Shown: positions 27,951 through 37,636 of the stretch, one piece after another
Layout: the number at the start of each line of letters is the position of its first letter
How positions within the stretch are numbered: position 1 is the first letter of the stretch
Assembly: GCA_035626395.1 (NCBI GenBank)
Contig: DASPNR010000007.1
Coordinates: 481,012 to 545,011 of the forward strand
Origin: Candidatus Limnocylindrales bacterium
GTDB taxonomy: Bacteria > Desulfobacterota > Binatia > UBA1149 > CAITLU01
DNA: 64,000 nt
Reading direction: 5' to 3'
Made by a program: the position numbers and the translations under genes
Notes under the pieces: model-generated
What the model was told of the DNA's origin: nothing
Database searches by the model: none
The model's input: the letters and a program-made list of their open reading frames with translations, nothing else

Positions 27951-30083
27951 ATGCTCGATCTGCGCCTGATCCCGATGTTCGTCATGGCTGCGACGGTGCC
28001 GGTGGCGGCGGCCATCGGCACAACGGCGTTCGCGCAGGAGTGCGCCCTTGCCGTCTCCGGGGAAGGGCCGCCCAAGGCGAGCGATGCGCTTGCCGTCCTC
28101 CGCGCCGCCGTCGGCAGCCTCGCGTGCCAGCTGTGCGTGTGCGATGTCGACCGCTCCGGCAACACCACCGCCTCCGACTCGCTCGCAACGCTGAAGGCTG
28201 CCGTCGGCCAGGACATACGGCTGCGCTGCGTTGCCTGCCCGGTCACCGAAACCATCGGCGTGGCCGGTGGAACGGTCACTTCGGCGGACGGGCGGTTCGA
28301 GATCCGAATTCCAAAGGACGGTGTCGGGGCCGACGTCGAAGTCACGGTGGCCGGCAAGGCCCTCTCGCGCCTCGGCGATGCGTTCGGCGACGTCTCCCTG
28401 ACCGACGCCTACGAGGTGCTGCCGGAAGGCCTCCAGATCGTCCCTCCGGCCGCCGTCATCGTCCACGCCGACGCCACCCGGCAGGAGGACGGCAGCCTCG
28501 ATGCACCGATCGAAGTGATCCTCGTGGAGGAACCGGACGCGTCGCTGCTTGCCGGCGGTGCAGCCGGCGTCGACGGCGTTCTTCCCCTGCTCGGCGATGC
28601 CACGGTCGACGTGGACGTCGAGCGGGTGCGGCGGCAGGCCGAGATCGTGCGCGCCGGCGAGGTCGGAATCGGCAGAGCCACTCGCGTCCGTCTGCGACTT
28701 CCCGCTTCCCCGCCGGTCGATCTGGCGCAGCCGGTCGAGGTCGGGTTCGGTGGTGCGACGGGCGTCGAAGAGCACTCCTACAGAGCGGTGTACGAAGACG
28801 AACTCGCCAACCATTTCCTGCCGATGGAGGGCGTTCCTCTGATGACGCCGCCGATCAGCGTCGGCACGAGCGGACACCTGCTTTCCATCGATTACATCTG
28901 CGATCGGGCCGGTCCCCACGATTATCTGGCCAAGGCCACGCTGGACGCCTTCGACGATGCGATCCTGCAGTTCTACACGCAGGAGGTTTTCCTGCAGGGA
29001 ACGATCCGGTGCGTCGGCCCGGTCGCCCTGGCCACCGACTTTGCGTTCACCGACGGCTGCGCCGGCACGCTGCTTCCTTTTGGACCGGCCGGCAGCGGGG
29101 CCAAGATCGCGTGCACGGGCGGCGGCGTGAGCGACAACGGCGTGCGGGTCATGCTCCCGCAAGAGGACCCCGACACGTTCGCGGTTCCGCCGGTCGCCGA
29201 ACTGATCACGGCCGGCGTCAAGGAGTCCGCTCCGACCTTCGACGTCGCAATCCTGCCCGCGCCCGGCGAGAGCCCGAACGATGCCGTGCTGGCGGTGGGC
29301 GCGACCGCGCAGCTCTGGCGCTACGATCCGCAGAGCGGGAACCTGCACGACGTCTTCCCGGTGCTCATGGGCAGCCACAACTTCGTCGACGTCTCGCATC
29401 CCGTGCAGGAGCAGGGCAGCGCCTCGGCCGTGATGATCGACGCGGCGACCAGCTCGTTCTTCCTGTTCGAATACGACGGCACCGCTTCGCCTGCGCCGCC
29501 GCAGTTGCTGCTCGGTGCGACGGCCTTCGACGACGCCGGCGTCGATGGCGGTCTGGCCACGGGGCGTATCCGTACTTCCAGCGGCCCCTTGATCGGATCG
29601 ACGCTGGGCAACGGCCTCGACCCCGGCACCATCTTCTTCCATGACCTTGTCGATCCGCAGGCCAACGTCACGGTGATCGGCGAGGGCGGGCTAGATCCGC
29701 AGGTCATGGACTGCGCTGGCTCGCTGTGCGTGCAGACGAGCGCCGCCGACGACGCGATGACCGTCATCTCATGGCCGCAGAGCGGACTGCCGACCATCCT
29801 CGACACGGTATCCCTGAGCGATGATCCGGTAGGCGCCAAGGTCTTCGCGCTCGGCGGGACGCGCTACTTCGTCGTCACCGCCTCGCGCGGCGAGGACCTG
29901 CTCGACCTGACCGTGATCGACACCGCCGGCGACAAGCTCGTCGAATCGAGCAGTCAATCGGCGATGCCGCCCGACTGCCAGCAGCCGAGCACCGTCGGCT
30001 CGGTCGGCGCCGACTCGGTGGTGGTCAATTGCGCGGCAACCTCGACCTTCGCGTACTTCCCGGGGATCGTGCCGGCGCAGTAG
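27951..30083 (+). CDS. Secreted protein with N-terminal dockerin-like repeats
   Basis: 710 residues. Signal peptide MLDLRLIPMFVMAATVPVAAAIGTTAFAQ. Residues about 35-95 carry two dockerin-like halves (ASDALAVLRAAVG and CDVDRSGNTTASDSLATLKAAVG) plus paired Cys, matching the module of the 3498 protein. Next is a beta-sandwich-like region beginning GVAGGTVTSADGRFEIRIPKDGVG (similar to ZU5-type or carboxypeptidase-regulatory-like stretches, unproven). The C-terminal half (LLGATAFDDAGVDGGLATGR ... TRYFVVTASRGEDLLDLTVID) could be a beta-propeller. No catalytic motif seen. GGGGGAG lies 3-4 nt upstream of the ATG. The stop (TAG) is 21 nt from the convergent recO stop. Confidence 0.75.
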   Translation: MLDLRLIPMFVMAATVPVAAAIGTTAFAQECALAVSGEGPPKASDALAVLRAAVGSLACQLCVCDVDRSGNTTASDSLATLKAAVGQDIRLRCVACPVTETIGVAGGTVTSADGRFEIRIPKDGVGADVEVTVAGKALSRLGDAFGDVSLTDAYEVLPEGLQIVPPAAVIVHADATRQEDGSLDAPIEVILVEEPDASLLAGGAAGVDGVLPLLGDATVDVDVERVRRQAEIVRAGEVGIGRATRVRLRLPASPPVDLAQPVEVGFGGATGVEEHSYRAVYEDELANHFLPMEGVPLMTPPISVGTSGHLLSIDYICDRAGPHDYLAKATLDAFDDAILQFYTQEVFLQGTIRCVGPVALATDFAFTDGCAGTLLPFGPAGSGAKIACTGGGVSDNGVRVMLPQEDPDTFAVPPVAELITAGVKESAPTFDVAILPAPGESPNDAVLAVGATAQLWRYDPQSGNLHDVFPVLMGSHNFVDVSHPVQEQGSASAVMIDAATSSFFLFEYDGTASPAPPQLLLGATAFDDAGVDGGLATGRIRTSSGPLIGSTLGNGLDPGTIFFHDLVDPQANVTVIGEGGLDPQVMDCAGSLCVQTSAADDAMTVISWPQSGLPTILDTVSLSDDPVGAKVFALGGTRYFVVTASRGEDLLDLTVIDTAGDKLVESSSQSAMPPDCQQPSTVGSVGADSVVVNCAATSTFAYFPGIVPAQ

Positions 30084-30104
30084 GCCCGCGGGATCCTTAC
30101 GTCA

Positions 30105-30896
30105 TCACGGCTGCTTTCGCTGCGCGCTGCGCAGCGACGCCAGAAACGCGCGGGACCGCGGCGGCTTGCTGAGGTGAAGATCGACCAGCCGTTCCAGCAG
30201 CGCCGAGGCCAGGCGGCAGACCTCCGGCGGTGCCGCCTCCGGAACGCTTTGGGCCGCGCGCCGCACGTACTCCATCAAAGGTGCGTCGATGACGCGACGG
30301 CTCGGCCGGAAGCTCGCGTCCTCCGGATCGATGCCGAGCGACTCCGCCTCGTGCCGTGAGCAGATGACGCCGCTGCCGCGGCTGTCGAGAATCGGCCGCG
30401 AGTACTCGGTGACCGGCTCGGCGCAGATGCCGCACGAGCCGAAGTCGGGCGCCCAGCCGCTGCGTTCGAGCAGGCCGAGCACGTAGTGGTGCGCGAAGGG
30501 CTCGCAGGGGCCGCTGCCCAGGCGTCCGATGATGTCGCGATAGAAGTCGTACAGGTCGCGGCAGAGGTCGCGTTCGACCGTCATCAGCTCGGTCAGCTCG
30601 GTCAGATACGAGGCCCATGCGTAGCTGTCCAGGTCGGAAGCCATGGAGGCATTCGACCCCATGACACGGCTTTCGTGCAGGAAGGCCAGCGAGCCGTACG
30701 GCTTTCGCGCGATCCGCACGGACAGCTCCTGGAAAGGCTCGAGCGCCCCGCCTGCAAACCGCCGCACCGAGCGGCGCGCGCCCTTGGCGATGGCGGAGAT
30801 CTTCCCGGCCTCGCGCGTTAGCAGCACGACGATGCGGTCGGACTCGCCGTAGTTGCGGGTCCGCAGCACGAAGGCGGTGGTGGTCAGCTCTTCCAT
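30105..30896 (-). CDS. recO: DNA repair protein RecO
   Basis: 263 residues; loads RecA onto SSB-coated DNA together with RecR in the RecFOR pathway. N-terminal OB fold: TTTAFVLRTRNYGESDRIVVLLTREAGKISAIAKGARRS, family-typical; then the helical domain (SYLTELTELMTVERDLCRDLYDFYRDIIGRL) and a Cys-containing zinc site (CGICAEPV ... GVICSRHE). Length is normal. Start ATG at 30894-30896. It is divergent from grpE with 112 nt between, so both promoters lie in that gap. Confidence 0.92.
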   Translation of the reverse strand: MEELTTTAFVLRTRNYGESDRIVVLLTREAGKISAIAKGARRSVRRFAGGALEPFQELSVRIARKPYGSLAFLHESRVMGSNASMASDLDSYAWASYLTELTELMTVERDLCRDLYDFYRDIIGRLGSGPCEPFAHHYVLGLLERSGWAPDFGSCGICAEPVTEYSRPILDSRGSGVICSRHEAESLGIDPEDASFRPSRRVIDAPLMEYVRRAAQSVPEAAPPEVCRLASALLERLVDLHLSKPPRSRAFLASLRSAQRKQP

Positions 30897-31008
30897 GGGG
30901 CGCGCGCTGCGTTGACAGTCGCGAAGGACGATCTTAGCTTGCCCGAGTCGCAAGCGCCGCGCCTGCAACGTGAGCATGTGCTCCAGCGGCAGGCCTCCAC
31001 AGGATCCC

Positions 31009-31575
31009 ATGGCGGACGAAAGCGCAGAACCCAAGAACGGAGTGGAGATCGACGGCACCTCGCCGGGTGATGCCGCCAACGGCACCGAGGTCGAGGCCTC
31101 GCCCGACGATGCTCTGGCCGCCGCCAGGCAGGAGGCGGCCGACAACTACAACCGCTTCCTGCGCGCCAAGGCCGATCTCGACAACATCCAGAAGCGTCAC
31201 CAGCGCGAGCTGGCCGACCGTGCGAAATTCGAGGGCGAGGCTCTGATCCGCGACCTGCTGCCGGTGGTGGACGATCTCGAGCGGGCGCTCGAGCACGCCG
31301 CCGCCTCCACAGGAGCCGATTCGACGCTGGCCGACGGAGTGGGGCTGGTTCTTCGCGGAATGCTCGGCGCGCTGCGGCGCCACGGGGTCGAGCGCCTTGA
31401 AGCCGAAGGCAAGCCTTTCGACCCCAATGAGCATGAGGCGGTCTCGATGGTGGAGACGGACGAGGCGCCGGCGGGGACCGTCATTGCCGTGCACCGTCCC
31501 GGCTACCGGATGAAGGATCGGCTTCTTCGCCCGGCCATGGTGTCCGTGGCCAAGGCGACGTCCGAGGACTCGTAG
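31009..31575 (+). CDS. grpE: Nucleotide exchange factor GrpE
   Basis: 188 residues; exchanges ADP for ATP on DnaK. An acidic N-terminal tail (about 45 residues) precedes the long coiled coil YNRFLRAKADLDNIQKRHQRE, then LIRDLLPVVDDLERALEHA, and the beta-wing domain GVERLEAEGKPFDPNEHEAVSMVE ... GTVIAVHRPGYRMKDRLLRPAMVSVAK, all typical. The ATG at 31009 (MADESAEPK) was chosen over an ATG 39 nt upstream that lacks a ribosome site. First gene of the grpE-dnaK-dnaJ set; no CIRCE element was seen upstream. Stop is TAG. Confidence 0.95.
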   Translation: MADESAEPKNGVEIDGTSPGDAANGTEVEASPDDALAAARQEAADNYNRFLRAKADLDNIQKRHQRELADRAKFEGEALIRDLLPVVDDLERALEHAAASTGADSTLADGVGLVLRGMLGALRRHGVERLEAEGKPFDPNEHEAVSMVETDEAPAGTVIAVHRPGYRMKDRLLRPAMVSVAKATSEDS

Positions 31576-31740
31576 CCCGCTCCCATCCCCTCCCGGCGCG
31601 GCTCGCCCGCGCCGCTTCGCAAACGTCAGGAATGAAGCTCCGGCAGCGTGGCCGCACGTGCGGCGGGCGAGCGCTCTTGCGCTCGTGCGAATGCTCGGCT
31701 GCACGATTCGACCCCAGCCGCCCTTTTTCCCGGCGTCACC

Positions 31741-31768
31741 TTGCGCCATGAGGCCGGGTGCTTATCTA
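31741..31768 (+). promoter_or_regulatory. Candidate dnaK promoter
   Basis: TTGCGC (31741-31746) and TATCTA (31763-31768) with a 16-nt spacer form a plausible sigma-70-like promoter about 80 nt upstream of the dnaK ATG. No clear sigma-32 or CIRCE element was seen. This is pattern matching only. Confidence 0.3.
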
Positions 31769-31807
31769 CCGCTCCGGGCGTCGGCTTGCGGCGCCAAAAT
31801 CTATGTT

Positions 31808-31826
31808 CCCCCGAGTAGTTCGGGGG
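31808..31826 (+). promoter_or_regulatory. Hairpin in the dnaK 5' leader
   Basis: CCCCCGA, five-base loop GTAGT, TCGGGGG: a perfect 7-bp stem ending 12 nt before the GGAGAGG ribosome site of dnaK. No U-tract follows, so it is not a typical terminator. It could affect mRNA stability or act as a temperature-sensitive element; the role is inferred. Confidence 0.4.
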
Positions 31827-31845
31827 CATTACCTGGAGAGGAATC

Positions 31846-33801
31846 ATGGGCAAAGTCATCGGCATCGATCTCGGAACCACCAACTCCTGCGTGGCCGTTC
31901 TGGAAGCAGGATCCCCGGTGGTCATTCCCAATTCCGAGGGCGGTCGCACGACGCCTTCGGTCGTCGCCGTCACCGATGGCGGCGAGCGCCTGGTCGGCAC
32001 CATCGCCAAGCGCCAGGCCATCACCAACCCCAAGAACACGATCTTCGCGGTCAAGCGCCTGATCGGGCGCCGCTTCGATGACGCCGAGGTGCAGAAGGCC
32101 AAGCAGCATCTGCCCTACGAGATCGTCAAATCCGACAACAACGCGGCGTACGTCAGGCTCGGCGGCAAGACCATGAGCCCGGCCGAAGTGTCGGCCATGA
32201 TCCTGCAGAAGATGAAGAGCACCGCCGAGGACTATCTCGGCGAGACCGTAACGGACGCGGTCATCACGGTTCCGGCCTATTTCAACGACAGCCAGCGGCA
32301 GGCCACCAAGGATGCCGGCGCGGTGGCTGGCCTGAACGTCCTGCGCATCATCAACGAGCCGACTGCGGCGGCGCTGGCCTACGGTCTGGACAAGAAGGGC
32401 GAGCGGCGCATCGCCGTCTTCGACCTCGGCGGCGGCACTTTCGACATCTCGATCCTCGAGCTCGGCGAAGGCGTCTTCGAGGTGAAGGCCACCAACGGCG
32501 ACACGTTCCTCGGCGGTGAGGACTTCGACCAGGTCATCATGGAGTATCTGGTCGCCGAGTTCCGCCGCGATCAGGGCATCGACCTGTCCAAGGACCGCAT
32601 GGCGCTGTAGCGCCTGAAGGAAGCTGCCGAGAAGGCCAAGTGCGAGCTTTCGACGGCGATGGAGACCGACATCAACCTGCCGTTCATCACGGCCGACCAG
32701 AGCGGTCCCAAGCACCTGAACATCAAGCTGACGCGCTCGAAGCTCGAGGCGCTGTGCGCCAACCTGCTCGACCGTCTCGAGGGCCCCTGCCGCACGGCGC
32801 TGAAGGACGCGGGCATGCAGGCGGGCGACATCGGCGAGGTCGTGCTGGTCGGCGGCATGACGCGCATGCCTGCGGTGCAGGAGCGCGTGCGCAAGGTTTT
32901 CGGCAAGGAGCCGCACAAGGGCGTCAACCCCGACGAAGTCGTCGCCATCGGCGCGGCGATCCAGGGCGGCGTGCTGGCCGGTGAGGTCAAGGACGTCCTG
33001 CTGCTGGACGTCACTCCGCTCTCGCTCGGCATCGAGACGCTCGGCGGCGTCTTCACCAAGCTGATCGAGAAGAACACGACGATTCCGACGCAGAAGAGCC
33101 AGGTCTTCTCGACGGCCGACGACAACCAGCCGGCGGTGTCGATCAAGGTATTCCAGGGCGAGCGCGAGATTGCGGCGCACAACAAGCTGCTCGGGCAGTT
33201 CGACCTGACCGGCATTCCTCCGGCGCCGCGCGGCATGCCGCAGATCGAGGTCACCTTCGACATCGACGCCAACGGCATCATGCACGTGTCGGCGAAGGAC
33301 AAGGGAACCGGCCGCGAGCAGCGCATCGAGATCAAGTCGGACAGCGGTCTGACCAAGGAAGAGATCGAGCGCATGATCCGCGACGCCGAGGCGCATGCGG
33401 CCGAGGACCACAAGCGCCGCGAGCAGGTGGATGCGCGCAACGAGCTCGACGGGCTGATCTACCGCGTCGAGAAGAACCTGGGCGAACTCGGCGACAGCGT
33501 CGACGAGTCGACCAAGAACGACGTGCGTACGGCGATCGAGAGCGCCAAGAAGCAGCTCGACGTCGAGGACGTGCAGGCGCTCAAGTCTGCCAAGGAAGAC
33601 CTCGAGCGCACCGCGCACAAGCTGGCCGAAGCCATGTACAAGAAGGCGCAGGCCGAGCAGGCGGGCGCCGGTGGCGCACCGCATGATGGCGACGGCATGG
33701 GCGGCGGCATGGGTGGTTCCCAGAGTGGAGCCGGCGGCGCTGCCGGACGCGGCGGCGACGACGTGGTGGACGCCGACTTCGAGGAAGTGAAGCCCAACTG
33801 A
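31846..33801 (+). pseudogene. dnaK: Chaperone DnaK interrupted by an in-frame TAG
   Basis: Hsp70 chaperone. The frame runs 254 codons from the ATG at 31846 (GGAGAGG upstream): [49 protein letters not shown] and [15 protein letters not shown] are intact. TAG at 32608-32610 then stands where homologues have Gln in [13 protein letters not shown]. The same frame continues without a shift: [30 protein letters not shown], the substrate-binding domain ([17 protein letters not shown] ... [18 protein letters not shown]) and a Gly-rich tail ending [10 protein letters not shown]. Total about 651 codons, normal for DnaK. If termination is efficient, the products are a truncated 254-residue ATPase fragment and possibly a 380-residue fragment from the ATG at 32659. 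A one-base change (CAG to TAG) explains it: sequencing error, strain variant, real loss or readthrough are open. Confidence 0.9.
32608..32610 (+). other. dnaK: In-frame amber codon in dnaK
   Basis: TAG between ATG-GCG-CTG and CGC-CTG-AAG-GAA. Flanking residues match the conserved [11 protein letters not shown] segment of DnaK, so the expected codon is CAG. Other genes in the window end in TAG (for example at 7048-7050, 11728-11730, 30081-30083 and 31573-31575), which argues against TAG being generally read as Gln. Confidence 0.95.
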
Positions 33802-33805
33802 TTGA

Positions 33806-33845
33806 ACGGCGGGCTCCGGTCACACGATCGGGGCCCGTCGTTTTT
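33806..33845 (+). terminator. Rho-independent terminator between dnaK and dnaJ
   Basis: A 13-bp stem (ACGGCGGGCTCCG with CGGGGCCCGTCGT, two G-T pairs) and a 10-base loop, followed by a run of T, starting 5 nt after the dnaK stop. dnaJ therefore probably has its own promoter or depends on readthrough. Confidence 0.8.
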
Positions 33846-33990
33846 GAGCCGGGCGGTCCCGCCACGCACCGACAGGGACGGGTGTGAGAGCGGGACCAGG
33901 GATAGGAATGGGATCGGGTGCTGAATCGGCGAGTCTTCCACCCGCGGATTCAGAACCCGACTCCGAAGAAGCAGCGGGAGCGGTACGGTC

Positions 33991-35112
33991 TTGGCCAGGG
34001 ACTACTACGAGATTCTGGGTGTCGCTCGCGATGCCTCCACCGACGACATCAAGAAGGCGTACCGCCAGTGTGCGCTGAAGTACCATCCCGACCGCAATCC
34101 GGACGACAAGGAAGAGGCCGAGCGCAGGTTCAAGGAAGCGAGCAAGGCCTACCAGGTCCTGTGCGATCCGGAGAAGCGCGCGCAGTACGACCGCTACGGT
34201 GAAGCCGCCTTCGAAGGCGGGGCCGGTGGCTTCGACTTCTCGTCCGCCTTCGCCAGCGGAGCATTCGAAGACGTCCTCGGCGACCTGTTCGGCGACTTCT
34301 TCGGCGGCGGGCGCCGCCGAAGCGGCGGCCGGTCGCGCGGCGACGATCTTCGCTACGATCTGGACATCACGTTCGAGGAAGCTGCGCGAGGCTGCGAGAA
34401 GCAGATCTCGATTCCCCGCACCATCACCTGCGACACGTGCTCGGGCAGCGGTGCCAAGCCCGGCACGTCACCGGAGACCTGCCCCGCCTGCCGTGGCGCA
34501 GGTCAGGTCCGTTTCCAGCAGGGGCTGTTCCACATCGCCAAGACGTGCGGGCAGTGCAACGGCGAAGGCAAGATCAATCGCACGCCGTGCCCGACCTGCC
34601 GCGGCCGCGGCCGCAACCGCACGATGCGCGAGATCAAGGTCAAGGTGCCGGCGGGCGTCGACACCGGCTCGCGCCTGAAGCTGCGCGGCGAGGGCGAGGC
34701 CGGCGTCCGCGGCGGCCCCTCCGGCGATCTCTATGTTCTGCTGACCGTGCGCCCGCATCCGCTGTTCCAGCGCGACGGCGCCAACATCGTCTGCCAGTGC
34801 CCGATCTCGATGGTCGATGCCGCCCTCGGCGCCGAGATCGAGGTGCCCACGCTGGACGGCATGGTGAAGCTCAAGATTCCCGCCGGCACCCAGCACGGCA
34901 AGATCTTCCGACTGGCCGGCAAGGGCGTGCCCGACCTTCGGCGCACCAACAGCAACGGCGATCAGTACGTGGTCGTGCAGGTCGAGATCCCGACCAAGCT
35001 CACCAAGAAGCAGAAGAAGCTGCTCGAGCAGATGCGCGAGGATGGCCCGGCCGAGGAGCACGAATCGCTGGTGACGCAGTTCGCCAACAAGGTGCGCGAG
35101 CTGATGAGCTGA
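33991..35112 (+). CDS. dnaJ: Chaperone DnaJ
   Basis: 373-residue co-chaperone that delivers substrates to DnaK and stimulates its ATPase. J domain: [34 protein letters not shown] with the HPD motif, then a Gly/Phe-rich linker ([28 protein letters not shown]), the zinc-finger domain with four CxxCxGxG-type units ([37 protein letters not shown]) and C-terminal beta domains through RELMS. The start is TTG at 33991 with GGGAG about 11 nt upstream; no ATG fits the J domain. Separated from dnaK by a terminator. Confidence 0.95.
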   Translation: MARDYYEILGVARDASTDDIKKAYRQCALKYHPDRNPDDKEEAERRFKEASKAYQVLCDPEKRAQYDRYGEAAFEGGAGGFDFSSAFASGAFEDVLGDLFGDFFGGGRRRSGGRSRGDDLRYDLDITFEEAARGCEKQISIPRTITCDTCSGSGAKPGTSPETCPACRGAGQVRFQQGLFHIAKTCGQCNGEGKINRTPCPTCRGRGRNRTMREIKVKVPAGVDTGSRLKLRGEGEAGVRGGPSGDLYVLLTVRPHPLFQRDGANIVCQCPISMVDAALGAEIEVPTLDGMVKLKIPAGTQHGKIFRLAGKGVPDLRRTNSNGDQYVVVQVEIPTKLTKKQKKLLEQMREDGPAEEHESLVTQFANKVRELMS

Positions 35113-35226
35113 AAAGCCGCGGCCGCCTTCGCGACTCCGCGCCCGCCGGATGCGAACTGCTTCGCAATCCGCTTCGTCTCCGTCGACGGAACCCGACGGG
35201 CCTCCCGCTCCTGGTGAGGCACTCTG

Positions 35227-35256
35227 CCGAGAGCGGGCGTGCGCCCGCGCGCTCGG
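35227..35256. terminator. Hairpin between convergent dnaJ and secreted-protein genes
   Basis: CCGAG and GCGGGC pair with GCCCGC and CTCGG across a four-base loop (GTGC), with a small bulge. It lies between two converging genes and could end transcription from both sides, though neither side has a T-tract. Confidence 0.4.
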
Positions 35257-35259
35257 GCG

Positions 35260-36387
35260 CTACTGCTGAAGAAGGCTTTCGATGGCCGCGCCGATCGCCG
35301 ACGACGTCTGCGCCAGCGCCATGGTGGTGAACGCTGCAATGATGTCGCCGTGGCTGGACGTGTTCGAGCAGCCAGAATACGTGGCGCTTTCATCGAAGGC
35401 GACGTTGACCAGCGTGATGCTCCCGTCGTGTGCGAAAAAGAACTCATACTCGGAGAGATGATCGACCATTTCCCATTGGGCGGTGCACGGCGGGACGAAC
35501 GGCGAATCGATCGGCACCGAAGACGAGAGGTCCGATCGCACGCTGACCCGCAGCTTTCCCTCGGCAAGCCAGGAAGCGTCCACGGAGTCTATCGACATGC
35601 TCACCGCACAACCCGGCGTGCACGCGCCGTCGTTGAGGTAGCAGAACTCGGAGCCGTTGATTTCCGCGCGCGGCACACAGTGCGGCTGCGCCGCCGCTTC
35701 CGCGACCTCAGCGGGCAGCAACGAGAAAACCTTCGCCTCCTCGATGCACCGCGACTGCCAGCACAACTCTTCTTCGGCGCAGCCCTGGTAGCTGGAGCAG
35801 ATCGGAGCAGCACAGGGGCCGACCGCGATGCCGTCCCGACACACGAGCTTTGCGCCGGTGTCGCCTGCGATTGGCGAGTAGGTGCACGCGCCGGCGGGAA
35901 ACTCCGTGCAATGTCGACTGGTGACATTGCCGTTGGTGACTTCGTAGTTGACGAGCACGCTGTCTGCAGGTGCACCCGCGCCGATAAGATCGAGCATCCG
36001 TTCGCCGAGCCCCTTGGCCTTCAGAGTCAGCAGCCTGCCGGGTTTCACGATGGCCAGGCTGGTCTGCGTCGGTGCGAGCGGCGCCTGGGGGTTGAGAAAC
36101 TTGGCGACCGTCGCATCGTTGACCCGCCAGCCGGTAGCGCCCGGCGGCACCTCGAGCTGGCCGGCGGCAGCGGTGTAGTCGATCACCAGGCGAACGCCGA
36201 TGCCGGCCGGATTCGTTGCCGAGCCCTTGGTGATCGACCGATCCTTCGCCTTGAAGAGAACGGCGGCGGTCCCCGAAGTCGCGCGCTTGTCGAGAACCAC
36301 GAGCTTTTTCGCACGTACGGGAATGTCGGCCGCTTCGACGATCGGTGCAGAAAGAAGGAGGATGGCGAGCATCAGTCGTAGGATCAT
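35260..36387 (-). CDS. Exported Cys-containing protein with beta-rich module
   Basis: 375 residues, signal peptide MILRLMLAILLLSAPIVEA. The mature N-terminal part (about 20-165) contains AKKLVVLDK, TAAVLFKAKDRSITKG, GW, ATVAKFLNP, TSLAIVKPGRLLTLKAKGLGE. This layout recurs in exported proteins I associate with Binatia-like genomes (recollection, not a search). Then a Cys-rich middle (HCTEFPAGAC ... CSSYQGCAEEELCWQSRC) and a C-terminal domain of about 150 residues with CTPGCAVSMSIDSVDASW. No catalytic motif. It converges on dnaJ and is divergent from the 36644 gene. Function unknown. Confidence 0.7.
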   Translation of the reverse strand: MILRLMLAILLLSAPIVEAADIPVRAKKLVVLDKRATSGTAAVLFKAKDRSITKGSATNPAGIGVRLVIDYTAAAGQLEVPPGATGWRVNDATVAKFLNPQAPLAPTQTSLAIVKPGRLLTLKAKGLGERMLDLIGAGAPADSVLVNYEVTNGNVTSRHCTEFPAGACTYSPIAGDTGAKLVCRDGIAVGPCAAPICSSYQGCAEEELCWQSRCIEEAKVFSLLPAEVAEAAAQPHCVPRAEINGSEFCYLNDGACTPGCAVSMSIDSVDASWLAEGKLRVSVRSDLSSSVPIDSPFVPPCTAQWEMVDHLSEYEFFFAHDGSITLVNVAFDESATYSGCSNTSSHGDIIAAFTTMALAQTSSAIGAAIESLLQQ

Positions 36388-36643
36388 ACGATAAGCCTCC
36401 GGCCGGCGAGCGGCGCAGCGAAAGGACGGCGGTAGGGCGACAGCCGCGGAGTTGCGGAGGTACGAAGGCGCCCGCAGCCGGATGCGCCGTCCAACCCAAG
36501 CCTAGCGTTCGTTTCCCCGCGCAGGTAGACCGTCCGCGGCGCCGGCAGCAGAGGGCGGCTTGCGGCCCGACGGGCGATCGGCGAAGGCCCTTGGCCGCAC
36601 GCCTCGGGTTCATCGGGCAGACGATTTTCGCTAGGAGCCACGC

Positions 36644-37570
36644 GTGAACGTTTTCATTGCGGGCGGATCGGGAGCCATCGGCCGCTACCTCGTTCCGATG
36701 CTCGTCGCTGACGGCCATCGCGTCACGGCGATGACGCGCTCGGCGGCCAATGCCTCGCGGCTGCAGGCCGCGGGCGCCGATGCAGTCATCGGCGACGTGT
36801 TCGATGCGAGAGGACTGACCGAGCTGCTCTGCAGGTCGGAGCCCGAGATCGTCATCCATCAGCTTACTGCGTTCGGAGCCACGGATGCCGATCCGCTCGC
36901 GGAGACGATACGGATCCGAAAAGAGGGCACCCGCAATCTGGTCGCGGCTGCGACGGCGGCCAGGGCGCGGCGGCTCATCACCCAGAGCATCTCGTTCATC
37001 TGCAGGCCGGTCGGCGACGGGCTGACGGACGAGGACACGCCTCTTCACCTCGATTCCTCTGCAGCGATCCGCCCTCTGGCAGAGGCCGTCTCCGAGATGG
37101 AGCAGCGTACCCTACAGAGCGCGATGGAGGGCATCGTCCTGCGCTATGGATGGTTCTACGGTCCAGGAACCAACTACGACCCGAGCGACGCGATCCCGCG
37201 TGCCATCAAGAAAGGCAGGATGCCGATCGTCGGCGAGGGTAACGGCACCTATTCCTTCATCCATCTCCAGGACGCGGCGGCGGCGACGATGAAGGCCCTG
37301 ACGGGCGCAGACGCCGGCATCTACAACATCGTCGATGATGCTCCGGCCAGGCTTCGCGACTGGTTGCCTGCCGTTGCGCGGATGCTCGGCGCTCCGGCAC
37401 CGGCCGTGATGGACGAGGCGCTGGCGCGACAGAAGCTCGGCGACATGATGGTGTACGTCTTCAACGAGCAATCGGGCGCATCCAACCGTAAGGCGAGGAA
37501 CACGCTGGAATGGGAGCCTTCGATTCCATCGTGGAACGTGGGTTTCCCGCGTATGTACGGCGCCGCCTGA
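36644..37570 (+). CDS. NAD(P)-dependent epimerase/dehydratase-like protein
   Basis: 308-residue extended short-chain dehydrogenase fold. N-terminal nucleotide-binding motif VFIAGGSGAIGRYLVPML (GxxGxxG), GDVFDARGL, VIHQLTAFG, LITQSISFICR and the substrate-side LRYGWFYGPGTNYDP. The catalytic Tyr-x3-Lys is not evident (the expected region reads LAEAVSEMEQ), so it may be an atypical SDR. The start is GTG with TAGGAG about 5 nt upstream. Single gene between divergent and convergent neighbours; substrate unknown. Confidence 0.8.
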   Translation: MNVFIAGGSGAIGRYLVPMLVADGHRVTAMTRSAANASRLQAAGADAVIGDVFDARGLTELLCRSEPEIVIHQLTAFGATDADPLAETIRIRKEGTRNLVAAATAARARRLITQSISFICRPVGDGLTDEDTPLHLDSSAAIRPLAEAVSEMEQRTLQSAMEGIVLRYGWFYGPGTNYDPSDAIPRAIKKGRMPIVGEGNGTYSFIHLQDAAAATMKALTGADAGIYNIVDDAPARLRDWLPAVARMLGAPAPAVMDEALARQKLGDMMVYVFNEQSGASNRKARNTLEWEPSIPSWNVGFPRMYGAA

Positions 37571-37636
37571 GTCCGACAGCGGCCATTCACTGGCTCACGG
37601 CCAGCGTCCTGCTCGGCACTGGGGAGCGCCGCGCTT

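Noticed and set aside
30897..31845. CIRCE element controlling grpE or dnaK
   Set aside because: No TTAGCACTC-N9-GAGTGCTAA-like inverted repeat was seen in either upstream region.
31846..33801. TAG recoded as Gln throughout the genome
   Set aside because: Several genes here end in TAG at their expected C-terminus (7050, 11730, 30083, 31575, and on the minus strand 44766 and 48548), so TAG acts as a stop.
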